This document shows positions 36,721 to 47,952 of a stretch of DNA of 64,000 nucleotides, in pieces; position 1 is the first letter of the stretch; each line of letters opens with the position of its first letter. Source of the DNA: Calliopsis andreniformis (lineage: Eukaryota > Arthropoda > Insecta > Hymenoptera > Andrenidae); assembly GCF_051401765.1 (NCBI RefSeq), contig NC_135071.1, positions 18,020,961 to 18,084,960 on the forward strand, in the 5' to 3' direction. Under the pieces are notes generated by a model. It did no database searches and was not told the DNA's origin. It saw only the letters and a list, made by a program, of their open reading frames with translations. A program made the translations under genes and the position numbers.

Positions 36721-37267
36721 GTAAGAGCGTTTAGGGACAGGGGCGGAGGGAAGAAGCGCGAGAATTATTTGGAATTAGCCGACGACCCCGCGATTTACGC
36801 GCGGTCGCGGCTACACGCCGCCATAGGTGGCGGCTAGGCGTGGCTGCCCTGAAAACCGTCCTCCTCGCTTTCGACGCTGGCCCCTCGCGATTGTAACCTG
36901 CGAAAGAAAGAGCCCTGGCCGTCCTTTTCACGGTATCGGGGCAAACGGTCCTTAATAATTCTGTCGTTCGCGGCCTGGACCCTTTGTTTCACCGTACACC
37001 GCTGAATTAGAATGCTGGGAGGGGGTAGAATGGGGCTAGATGCTGAATCATTTTCGGTGATTATGCGCTGGATGGGGGTGGAGGGCTCAGGTGATTTAGC
37101 GAGGCAGCTTTGACACTGTTTGCAGTGCTTGCGTGGCGGGCTTTTGGTGCTGCGAGTGGATGAAAAAATCGAGAGACTAGAGATTCCTCATTAACTTATA
37201 AGTAGAATAACATGGATTGAAATTAATGAAGTAACCCTTTTAAAGCCTGTATTATCACACTAGATAT
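36721..37267. other. CpG-rich then mixed DNA, no gene
   Basis: On the minus strand, CTCTTTCTTTCGCAG (about 36912-36898) is an excellent acceptor-like tract, but every frame after it is either closed or unrecognisable. 37030-37260 shows nothing. Confidence 0.5.
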
Positions 37268-37569
37268 CTCTATAAGAATTTATAGTAGTTCTTGTAAATA
37301 GAAAAATTTAGGGCAAAAATTGGCTAACTTTGACTAACGATAACTCCGCGAAAATGTATCTTAGATTCATGATTTTTCTTTTAGGTTAAAGCCTTAAGTC
37401 TTTACTTTAAGATAGTGTATTTGGATTTTCAGTTTAATGTATCTCTACCACTGTGACTCTCTGAATTTGAAGGTATATTTCTTATACAGAAAACGGCAAA
37501 GTTTGAGGGAATGTACAGCCTTGCTGGAATTTTTTCCGGAAATGCTGTTCACAGTAGCATAAAGTTTGG

Positions 37570-37773
37570 ACCTTCGCCTTTAATTTAAAAAAAAATTTAA
37601 GTCGATGCGATTTTTTTTCGCAAAGTTACAGCACTTTGAAGTAACCCTTATATTTTTGTTATGTATTGGCTCTAACCGATATGGTTAAAAATGCAAGGGC
37701 TACTTTAAAGTGATGTAACTTTGCGAAAAAAAATCGCAGCGACTTGATCTTTTTTTTAAATTACAGAGGAAGC
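37570..37773. repeat. Hairpin H3 of foldback copy 2
   Basis: Arms share TCGCAAAGTTACAGCACTTT (37618 on) and its inverse TGATGTAACTTTGCGA. The loop holds TATGTATTGGCTCTAACC, related to the loops of H2 and H4. Confidence 0.9.
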
Positions 37774-37941
37774 TTCGAAATTTACGCCACTGTAAACGGC
37801 ATCCTTAAAAAAAATTCTAACCAGTCGGGACATCCCGTCAAACTTTGCAGTTTGTCATATAGAAAATTGCCAACTTTGACGAGATGCACAGACTTGCTAG
37901 AATTTTTTTCGGGAATAATACTTACAGGAGAATATAGTTTA

Positions 37942-38150
37942 ATCCTTCCCCTTTAATTTAAAAAAAAGATCAAGTCGCTATGATTTTTTTTCGCAAAGTT
38001 ACAGCATTTCAAAGTAATCCCTGTAATTTGTCATGTATTGGCACTACCCCATGTGGTGTAAAAATGCAAGGGTTACTTTGAAGTCCTGTAACTTTGCGAA
38101 AAAAAATCGCAGCGACTTGATCTTTTTTTTAAATTAAAGGGGAAGGTTCA
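37942..38150. repeat. Hairpin H4 of foldback copy 2
   Basis: Arms share TTCGCAAAGTTACAGCATTT and its inverse (GTCCTGTAACTTTGCGAA). The loop TCATGTATTGGCACTACCCC differs at few positions from the H2 loop. The H3-to-H4 spacing (about 375 bp) equals the H1-to-H2 spacing. Confidence 0.9.
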
Positions 38151-38460
38151 ATCTTTATGCTACTGTAAACGGCGTTTTCGAAAAAAATTCTTTCTAGTCT
38201 GTGCATCCCCTCAAACTTTGCAGTTTTTAATACGACAAACATGCTCTCAGATTTGAAGGGTGACAGTGATAGGGAGTGCACTAAACTTAAAATGGAGTCA
38301 TACAATCTTAAAGTAAAGACTTCAGGCTTTAATTTAAAAGAAAAATCATGATCCTACAATAATTTTTCGCGGAGTTATCATCGGTCAAAGTTGGCAAATT
38401 TTTGGCCTAAATTTTTCTATAGAATAATTTTTTTGAGCAGGATAATTTTTATAATGAGAG

Positions 38461-40132
38461 ACTTTCCTAGGGATGTAACTAACACTGTTGAGACGACTGT
38501 GTGTTTTGGGTAGGAGGATAGGGATGTCAGAGACGCCCTCCTTCAAAGCTTGATTACTGCAATCACTAACCGAGACAGTAATGCAATTGTCAGGAACAAT
38601 GTCTATTTGTTGAGAACCAACGGGTAAATATAATTTAATTAACAGTGGAGCTTCTGCAGTGGGTCGAGGGTATTATAGTATTTAAGTTAGCTGCAACGCT
38701 GTCTCGATTTTACAAACTTATTCCCAGTTGAACGTATTACGTCCTACCAGCTTGGCCAAATCGCTGCAAATAGGAGATTCTCAGAGAAGATGATCTCGGG
38801 TAGGCTTCCGAGATCGTAGCATCGGAAACTGGAAACAGAACTCATTATTTCTACGTTTGATAACTGATATCCTCTATGGAGCCAACAACAGAGGTCTTCG
38901 ATTACGGTGCTCTGCTTCTTCTATTTCTGCACGCTATATGCAGCCTTGCTAACAAATTTATATTTCAAGCGATACTTCATTTCCACTTCCTTTGATGTCC
39001 TCCCGCTGCATAACCGATATTCAAGACCCTTAGCAGCCTCAGACTTTACATACAATCGCAGAATATAGGATTCAAGTGTCTCTCTTTTCAGATCTTCGTT
39101 ACTGACAGCTATGTATTAAAAAAAGGAGTAGAAAAATGAAGGAAGAGTTAGAAGAGTAATATTAGAAGAGTTCTGGAACCTCGTACAAGGGCTAAGGAAG
39201 ACAGTTAAGAATTTAGAGCTTCTATTCTTCAAAGAGAGATTAGTCCAGGAGCCACGCCCACTCTTCCACCCTCCAATTCCTCGAATAGGTCACAACGTAT
39301 TAAGACATTAGCAACGATTAATCAGGAGGGGCTCTCGGCGCAGCCCTTCTATTGGCTAGGTTCGATCGCTTTTCCACCGAGGCGCTCGAGCTCTCCACGT
39401 CGCTCGCGTTCCATTATCTAAGGGTTGGTTCTCGAGACTCACCCTCTTCCACATGCGTTCCATCGTCTCCGTGCTCGGGGCAGTTCTCCGTTTCGCACGA
39501 CCACGCTCTCTGCCACTGCACCCGAGGGGGATCGAGAAATATACTGCGAGAATTCTGGATTAAAGTGAAACTTTAGCTGCCAGCTGAGTCGACGTCCGAT
39601 CGCCAGAACTGCCTGCAAAGAATGTACCTGGGGGATGCAGGTGACACGTGCTTACTCTTGTCTATCCTCGTGGTCCCCTTCAACCGAGCAGGATGGTAGC
39701 TTCGCCAGATACTAAATTAATTATTGACGCGAGCTCCCTCGGCGTGCTCAACGATCCTATGGACAGTGGGTCATGATTCTTGGAAAAATAATGTCCATTG
39801 AGTTGGCTCCATGGGACGACGATGATCTTTCGAAGCGGAAGATCGTTGGCAGATGAAATGAATTGATTATGCTTGCAGTTTAGGTTGCTTTCAAATATAG
39901 TAGCCTCTCTGTCTGAGGAAATTTGCGTGCTTCAGCCAGCGATTATGGCGAAATGAGCCCGTGATGTGGAAACCTAGGGGTACGGTGATTGTACGTGGGC
40001 GTAGATGCTGATAAATGTGGGTGTCACTTATCTGCTGACAATAGAGTTAGTGATAGTAGTTGATGTTCGTTCTTGAGCGATTTTGTAGAAATTCCTGGAT
40101 ATCTATTTACATATAGCAGTCCAATAAGAGAG
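38461..40132. other. Stretch without a supported gene
   Basis: Mixed composition with a CpG-rich patch at 39330-39660 (74-codon plus frame, unrecognised). Nothing else visible. Confidence 0.55.
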
Positions 40133-40276
40133 ATTTCAAATTTTCAAATTTTCAAATATTCAAATTTTCAAATATTCAAATTTTCAAATATTCAAATATT
40201 CAAATTTTCAAATATTCAAATTTTCAAATATTCAAAATTTCAAATATTCAAATTTTCAAATTTTCAAACATTCGAC
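40133..40276. repeat. 8-bp satellite (CAAATATT / CAAATTTT), inverted relative to 8648
   Basis: About 18 units of an 8-bp repeat mixing CAAATATT and CAAATTTT, with one phase slip (CAAAATTTC). It is the reverse complement of the family at 8648-8810 and has a higher share of the TTTT variant. It creates the false 69-codon frame at 40073-40282. Confidence 0.97.
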
Positions 40277-41413
40277 TTTTAAAATACATATATTTACATA
40301 TTTACACCAATATCTGGAACTCTGTATCTGAACTTTGAGTGACCCTAAGTATGATAGGGTTAAAAATGACTCTCTTAAACTCAGGGTGCTACTTTCATCT
40401 TGTCCTTCTGTAAATGTCCAGAGTTTATACCAACGAAGAGCGAATCACAGCCATCACGAAACGATTTTAGAAAATTAGTTCATCGTTCCCCGCTGAAAAC
40501 AGCTCAATTTTGTAACTCGTTCAATATTGTCCACACACGAAGGGTCATGGAACGTTGTTGGAAGTCACGTTCCCGGAACGTTGCCCCGCGCTTGCAATAT
40601 TTAGCGTGGTGCGCGCTGTCGCGCCCGCGCGCATGGTCAAAATAAAACGATACGTGCGCACATTTGTACCCAGAGATTACACGTTCTTTCTCCTCGGTTT
40701 TCGGTTTTAATGGGTCACGTAGCGTCACGCGACCGATTTTCAATCGCGCAGCCGACGTTCCGTCGGGTATTGTCCGGCTGTAACGCGCTCGTCATTATTT
40801 GTTTCCTCTTTCGCGTCGATGCTTTCAACGATACGGCGAAACGGGATCACTGGATTAATCTACTTTTTCCAAAATTGAGTTAATCCCCAACACGCGTGAT
40901 ATTTTGATACTTTGCCATTCGTTTCGTTGCTCTCGAGATCGGGTTACCGAACAGTGTTCTCTGTAATACTACCTTCACTGTTGAACTTTGTTGGTATAAA
41001 AGTATATAAAAACGGCTTCTATATTGGTAGTATCAAGGATATCATGTACCTGTCAGTGATTAGAGATTACTTTAACCCTTTGAGGCTCTGAATATGAAAA
41101 GATATAGTATAGAATATGGAAAGATATAGTATAAATTCTGAATTAGCTAAAGTTGATAACAGGCTATGTAACATCAAGTTTCAAAACTGAATTTTAAATT
41201 CAGTCTGAAATTACTGGGCCATAAAGAGTTAAACACTTCGCAGTTCATTTTCTATTATAATAGAACTTCGATACTTTTCGATATTAGGTATCAGAAATTT
41301 CAGGGGACTCTGGTTGCCAACGTAAGACGAAAATAAGGAACGACGAAACTGCATCTGAGCTTCTCTCTTCCATTTATTAATTCTTAAAAATGCAGCAGAA
41401 GGCGCGAAGAATG
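40277..41413. other. Stretch without a supported gene
   Basis: 40420-40830 is CpG-rich with opposed short frames. GTTGCTCTCGAGA at 40926-40938 is the third direct occurrence of this 13-mer in the window. The rest is AT-rich. Confidence 0.55.
41090..41133. repeat. 22-bp tandem duplication
   Basis: GAATATGAAAAGATATAGTA at 41090 and GAATATGGAAAGATATAGTA at 41112, one mismatch over 22 bp. Confidence 0.9.
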
Positions 41414-41502
41414 CGTCTGACTTGGAAGGATTATTCTACTGCTAGCGCCTGGCAGGTCAGACGCAGCGAATAAATCAGTGGAATAAGTCAAAGTCAAACG
41501 CA
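41414..41502. repeat. Second copy of the GTCTGACTTGG inverted-repeat family
   Basis: GTCTGACTTGGAAGGATTAT at 41415 and CAGTGGAATAAGTCAAAGTC further on are inverted relatives. In between, GGCAGGTCAGACGCAGCGAA parallels GCCAGGTCAGATACAGCGAA at 6208-6227. The two loci therefore share an 80-90-bp element with inverted ends. Confidence 0.75.
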
Positions 41503-44500
41503 TTTCGTATCGTACATGTTTCCTCAGCAATTAGTCTCGCAATTTCGTTTTCGAATCCAAGTGAATCTCGCAAAGCTGATTAATCCAGAGCACAGGCCAG
41601 ATAAGCAAACTACCGATAGCACTCGAAGAATTCTTGTTTTATCATTTCGCCCAGTTCGACACCCGCCCACAGTGATTGCGGAACAGCGACAGCAACTCGA
41701 TTTCGCTTTCGACGAGGCGAAACGAACTCGTATGGCCGACGTCAGGTCACATTTTGCGCAGACGAGTGTCATTAATAGCGCGCTATCGGCCGCCTCCCAC
41801 GCAGCCCTGATTTTCGATCGTCCATCCCAGCCTGAATCAGAGTTGTCTGAATCGGCGGGATGAATCACATTCGAGCATAATGTCAATTAATGAGAATATT
41901 CAGCGCGTGGAAGCGCTGCTTCTCTCCTGGGGCGGGTAGAGGGATGGTTTCAAACCTGTCTCCGAGGGACAGCGAGTAACGAGTTGGGGAACTAGTTGAA
42001 CTGATTAAATTGCACACTTTTCGGCTAGTAATAAACAACATATTATTTCGAGACGAAGTATATTAACCAACGAACTTTATTACGTTCTAAATTCTGCGTT
42101 CTAACGAAGAAAACTGGGATTAAATTTACAGATTCTCCTCCCCTGACCTGTGACTCTTTTCTCGCCAACTAATCCAAATTATTCAACTTCGACCTTCGAA
42201 GCATCGTTCTCAGCGACACAATGGCATTCCTCTTTCGCTGGTTTCTCTTGAGCTGCTTTGTATGCTGATCTTGGATGTCTCCCTCTCGACTCGGTGTCTT
42301 GTTACCCCCTCGTGATTAAGTCGAGTCACCACTTCGGCTGTTAGATGATACATAGAAGGGAAAGGTACGAGAGGTATGCGTTCCATCTTGAATCTGATAG
42401 TTAAACTAATCATCAAGACAGGGTGTCCTAGTTGAAGATCACTCGCAGAGTTGTGAATTACGTCAGGCACTTCTACTTTTAGTGACCCTTCTTGGTCACA
42501 CTGTCTCGCGTGTTTGAAACTGTGTATAGCAAGGTGGCAAAGTCAGTGAGAGGTAGAACAATGAGACACAGGGAACGTGATGAAATTGGATTTTCCATTG
42601 TTGTTACTGAGTGATCTCGTAATATGTAGCATTTTATCACCCTACAGTTGCGGAGTAATACGTTTCTACTGGAATTTGCTAATCTACATGAAGAATTTGT
42701 ATCAATATTAAACCTGTCGTTTAGGTAGTTGAACAGGGAACTTGGTAATTACTTCTCTCTTAGGGCTTGTACGTCCTACCTGTGCCTCTAACTAATTTCT
42801 GTTACCAAGTGTTAAATATATTTACGTTAAAGGATGTTAAAAATCGGTTGGAAAAATCATTTGATAATTCTTTCGACAACAGTGTCCCCATAAAATCTGC
42901 TTAACGAAAGGGATGCGATGGACGTTGACACAGGCCGCTAGTTTCGGTGTCTAACGAGCATAGAGGCACGCGTTAATTGCATAAAAATATCAGCGAAAGG
43001 CTAACCTGATTTGCTCGCTTCTGAGCCAGCTTCTGAATTAACGGGCTAACGTCTACTTTGTCCCGCGTTATTACGTTAACCTGATTGCGCTGGGAAATTA
43101 ATTTCGTTGTCCATTATATTGTTGCTTTTTTCCGTGTCATCCTCGCTGGTTATCCCTCCTCGCACCCTCTGTTTTTTGTTTTCACGACGGTAATTAAAAT
43201 GGTGGCTGCACGACCCTCGATAGCTTGCGACAGCTCTCCAGGATTAATTGGCCTGGACGGTGTTCACCTTAAAACTTCCTATTTAGCAGTTTTACTTATT
43301 CAGTGACTCTTCGTTCCTTGCTGCGGCTTGCGAGGGTCTGCTGCAAACGACGGTTTTTTATTTTGAAGAACTTTGGGCTCAGAGGGTTGCTAATTTCTTG
43401 TTTTACACTGTGCTGTTAAAAGAATGGAAAGGAAGTCCAATTAACTATTTACACATATAACAACACAAGTAACGCATGCTAAACATGGTTTGCTTGAGTG
43501 ACAGATTCGAGCATTAAGTTTATTACAGCAACACACTTTGTGCATTCGTGTACTTGGTTTTGCAGAATAACCTCTATACAGAGGCTGAAACTGCTGACAA
43601 TGAAGAAAAATTGTAGAGTCCATCAGCGAGAAATTTATAGAACCAAACATCTCCTATGGTAAGGGAAAATCCTCCCCCTAGAAAAAGTAAATAAGGACTC
43701 GTATCCGTGTCATAAAGCCAGCAGGGCCAGTAGCTCTTCCCAGCGGCGTGACTTATGCTACTCTCGGTGCCCTAAATTAAAAACTTTCCCATCGAGGAGA
43801 ATTCCAGCTAGGAAATCGTAATATCGCTTCGACGAGGGTCGACGTAGGATCCAGCGGGTCGTGAAACGGGAGGGACGGGGGGAAGGGTAAGGATTCATAT
43901 TTTCGCCTGTAACAAAGTAGCGGTCCGCCAGCTCGTAGCTGCATCAGCAGCCAGCCGGTTAAGCGAAACAATTTTGCAGCTGGGAGGCGAGCGAAAACGG
44001 ATTAGTCGATTCGCCAGCTCGACGAGGGACGTTCGCGTGCGAGGGATGAAAGATAGCCTCCTGACACGGACTCGTTTATTACCGCGTCGCGATTTCAGTT
44101 AGACTTGCTCGAGGGTACAGTCTTTTTCGCTATAATCTTCCCTCTTCAGTGCTTCCTTAAATTAGAGTGGAGGTGCAGTAGCTTTCGCTTAAATTGCCAA
44201 GCGATGGGGCACTTGTAATATTTATTTGCCTGAAACCTGTGAAGGAGTTTCTGGAGACGCTTCTCGAAGTCGTTCTATTAAGGGCCAGTGGACACCTGCG
44301 ATATTTTGATGGGGCCTAAATCTGTAGATCCAACGTGACTTAAATTCTTCTTGAATAATCGAACTGTGACCAAGAGCTATGCAGGATGCATTTACAGTGA
44401 AGCGTGAAAGAGGAACAGATACGAAATTAAATCACTAAGAACTTTGTGAACAAGTACAAGGTCTGACATGAAGCATCGATTTTTCAATGACAGAAAGTTA

Positions 44501-47500
44501 AGCACGGTACTTGAAGTAGTTTATGCTATCAAATTTCCTTCACCCATAACATACCTTACCAAATTCCTATTTTTCTAATAAAATAAAAGAAAAGCAGTAA
44601 GATCCCGCAAAAAACTTAATTCTAAAAAAAGATAGACTTAGGTTATCCAAGCTCTGAGACACAGAAATTATCCTTTCGTTTCCTTCAATGATTTGACTCA
44701 CTGTCAGTTATTCGACAATTGCTGTTCTTTAATGACTTCGTTCAAGTAATTCACCGTCTACTGAAGTGGTAAGGGGAGCTGAACCATTCCTTCGTTTTCC
44801 TAGCTTTTGTTCGATGGTCGAACCATAGGAATAACGTGCAGCAGCGAGCAAATAGAAGGAGAAATAGACGGTCGAGTTTAACGTTCTGTTTTGTTCGGTT
44901 TCGACTAGGCGATAGTCAAAGTAAGAAGGGAAGCTCTGTCGGGGATTTCGGAGAACAGAAAGGAATCGTCGCTGGTTCGTGAATAATTGGAAACCGACTG
45001 GGGGTGGGTAGGTGTCGCCTTAGCTTCGGGGTTGAATTTTGGGAAAAGGAGACCGTAGAAACGTTTGGGAAATGGAATTTTCATTGGATTGAGGGAACGA
45101 TATCGTTTGCGTTAGAAAGATCACTTGAAAGACCAATGAAATATCTGAGTCTCTCCTGTCTTCTATTAACTGTGAACAAAATTGAGAAAAATTGAAACTT
45201 TTTAATGGCTTTATTTTCCTAAACATCTTCCACTTTTTTTATACCAGGGAAAATATGTTACAGAATATATTCTGTCGAGTGAGTTTTGTTGAGTACTTCA
45301 AATCAATTTGTTATACAACTTGCAATTGTCAAGATTTTAGGGCTGCTTGAATTTTGTTTATTTTAGCTGTAAAAGATATGTATGAAAAAATAGCACATTT
45401 ATATTGATTGCTATTTTCAGAAGCTCAACTTCATGCAAGGAAAACATTTGTGAGGAAATGCAGTTGGTATCTGCTGCAATTCACATGAAACTCTGGATAA
45501 ACCATCTCTTTGCAAAATTCTTAACAACGTCTATGTTTCTTACTTCTTCATTACAATCCAGTGCTCTGCCATAGACCCAAACTTTTAATAAAGACACACA
45601 AAAAGCGCAGCGAATACAGTAGACAAAGTGTACCTTATCTCGCCACTACTACTTAATATTTATTCAAAGTCAGGAGTTCTTAACAGTCCCGAGAAACTTC
45701 ATTTTAGATCCAGAGATCTTGAAACCAGGGATCTGCTCAACAGCCGTAGTAAATATCACACTGCAGGTTTTAAAAGTCTCAGAATCCTTGATCGCTTTAA
45801 GCCCATCCAGATCTTCGCCGATCTTAATCCCCACACATGCAAAACGGCCATTTCTCGTGACACAGTCCAACAGGTATTTAGAGAAATCCCAGCCACGAAG
45901 CAGCAACTCATTAATATCGTAGTATCACGGTGGCCGTGTTAATTTAACCGAACTCTGAGCGACGGGCAAGGGGCAGATTAAAGTGTTACACAGGTCCTGA
46001 GCCCGTGTAACAGGTAAATTTATTGCGGCGCTGACTTTTATTGCGCGTGCACACACATTCCTCTCCCTCGCCGTGTTTCCCCCGCAATTTCTCTATAATT
46101 TCTCCGCGCCATTCGTCGTCGTCGCGCCGTCTCGTATTTTCCTCGCCGCTGGATGTCCCGATACCGTCTACCTCCACTTCTGATTTTAATGAAATTTCTT
46201 GGTCACGTAGAACCGTGATTCGACGCGAAAACCAAGCCTGAGATCACGGGGAGCGACGATCCGCCCTCCAGCGATAACTAAATCGAGTGGAAAATGAAAA
46301 TTATAGACGCTGCTTCTTGTTTTCTCAAACGAGGACAGCGAAAATCGAAGCGACGTTTGTTTCATTTACGGTGGCGAATGTCTTCGGGTTCTCGGTGTTT
46401 GTCTTGCTGAATTTTTGATGCAGGTACTATCAGAGCTTGTGTCTTGTTGTTGTTAGAGGAGGCTCGAATAATAGAACTACTGGCTGGGTATGAAAGTAGA
46501 CACGTTATTGCACGTATTTTTGTGGTTAAGTTCCCCGCCATTGTGGGGCTGGGCCGCTGAATCCTCAATGGTGAATAAAATGGTCTGTTCTCTGTTGCCG
46601 CGCGCCTGGAACGCTAGTTTGTGTATTATACGCGTGGATAGCAGTGGCTCTAGGGCTCCATTACCATATCTATGTCACTTGAAATAATAGCAGAGTATGC
46701 AAACAGGTCAGAAGATTGGAGACACTTGGCTGGTAAGACACAGTCGAGCTCCAAGTATATCCTTTGGAGCTGTATACCTACGTAGACTTGCTGAATATTA
46801 GTAGAGTTTATTATAATTCGCGAATCAACAGGGCTAATTTCTTCAGTTTGATCCAGAGAGATCTGAGTTAGTAACTCCATGCTTCTGTTCTATTGAACGA
46901 CAGACTTCAGCAGGGAAAATTGAAATATTTTGGGGATATAGGATCTCAAAAGTGTCACCCTTTTCTTTAATAGATCAATAAACTGTAGTTACTTCTTCGA
47001 GTATAAAATGATAACTGTATTTGAGGCACTACAATACTTCAACTTTGGTGACCACCGTCAATATTTTCTCTAACATTCAGGAACGTCGCAGATCATCCAT
47101 CGCCTGTTACGTTTACCTATAGTAGAGCATTCAGATAATAGAACTCGAAGGGTCCACAATAATTCCTTTCGAGCAAGTCAGCGTTAAAAATTCGCAGCAC
47201 TTCGTAATCATCCCTGACACCGTTCCAATTAAACGATACACGGCAGGTTAGGACAGGTCGTCTATTACCAGCCGACTGGACTGAGAACCGTCTGTATAGA
47301 GGCGACGGGTGAGCGCCAACCAGCGCCCGATCCATTTCACAGCTCGTCTCCCAAACACCTTTCGCCGAGTGTCGTTTCCCGTATCTACGCGTCCCGAACG
47401 TATCGAGCAAACTTGCCCCGAGCTCTGCCAGAAAAGGAGGCAAAAAGGCGACAGAAAAATATCAGCTCAAGCCATGTCGCAGGTCCTCCCGCCGCTAGCT

Positions 47501-47931
47501 CGCGTTCAACACGAGGGAAAACTCGAAAGTCAACTCCTCTTGTATACACCTCTAAATCATTTCTTTAGAGGCTTCAGCTCCTCGCAGGATAGAGTAATTG
47601 AAGCATTTGGGGCGATAAGGGTATTAGCCACAGTGGGCTTTTATCGAGAAAATTTCATTCAGAGGTTTTCATTAGATCCTGAAATCAGGGTAAAATTTAT
47701 TCAATTCTGTGCGACTAATTAAAAACTAATTTCTTTGGAAACCCTCACCCTCCGAATACCCATTAGAGGATTTCCAGTTAAACTGATCACCCTGTATATC
47801 TTTCAATTCAAAGCAACATAGGTAATCATCCTACTCCACTAATTGTCTAGTTATCCACTAATTCTTCAACATTCTTCCCCAGCCACCTAGAATAGGATTC
47901 TTCACATTAATCTTCCCCATTATAATTTTAG
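41503..47931. other. Long stretch without a supported gene
   Basis: 41516-41886 is open on both strands (115 codons plus, 120 codons minus), without a recognised product. GACAGGGTGTCC at 42418 and CACCCTGTATATC at 47787 have the ACAGGGTG terminus of insect repeats but no partner ends. CpG-rich patches lie at 43800-44100, 46020-46330 and 47170-47480. The 137-codon plus frame 47309-47722 resembles nothing known. Confidence 0.55.
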
Positions 47932-47952
47932 AGGCCGTGATTCTCGGTCCAT
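47932..47952 (+). other. Candidate 21-nt microexon
   Basis: ATTAATCTTCCCCATTATAA followed by TTTTAG ends at 47931; ATTAATC is a possible branch site about 20 nt upstream. Twenty-one bases later CCAT is followed by GTAAGTGT, a perfect donor core, at 47952/47953. The length is a multiple of three and two of the three phases are open. Microexons of this size are common in long neuronal genes. The evidence is one acceptor and one donor only. Confidence 0.2.

Larger units (their letters stand above)
37268..38460. repeat. Giant palindromic foldback element, copy 2 (full length)
   Basis: About 1.19 kb that reads as its own reverse complement, centred near 37864. Outer arms pair AATTTAGGGCAAAAATTGGC (37305 on) with the inverse around 38392-38412, then CGATAACTCCGCGAAAA with TTTTTCGCGGAGTTATC, and so on inwards. 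Two full hairpins, 37570-37773 and 37942-38150, are joined by a palindromic spacer, giving the order arm, hairpin, spacer, hairpin, arm. No target-site duplication or coding frame was found. Copy 1 at 1-1042 has the same structure. Confidence 0.9.

Noticed and set aside
36890..36920. Minus-strand acceptor CTCTTTCTTTCGCAG
   Set aside because: Strong motif, but sequence after it has stops or no recognisable product, and no donor was found.
40073..40282. 69-codon frame with FQIFKYS repeats
   Set aside because: Same artefact from the second 8-bp array.
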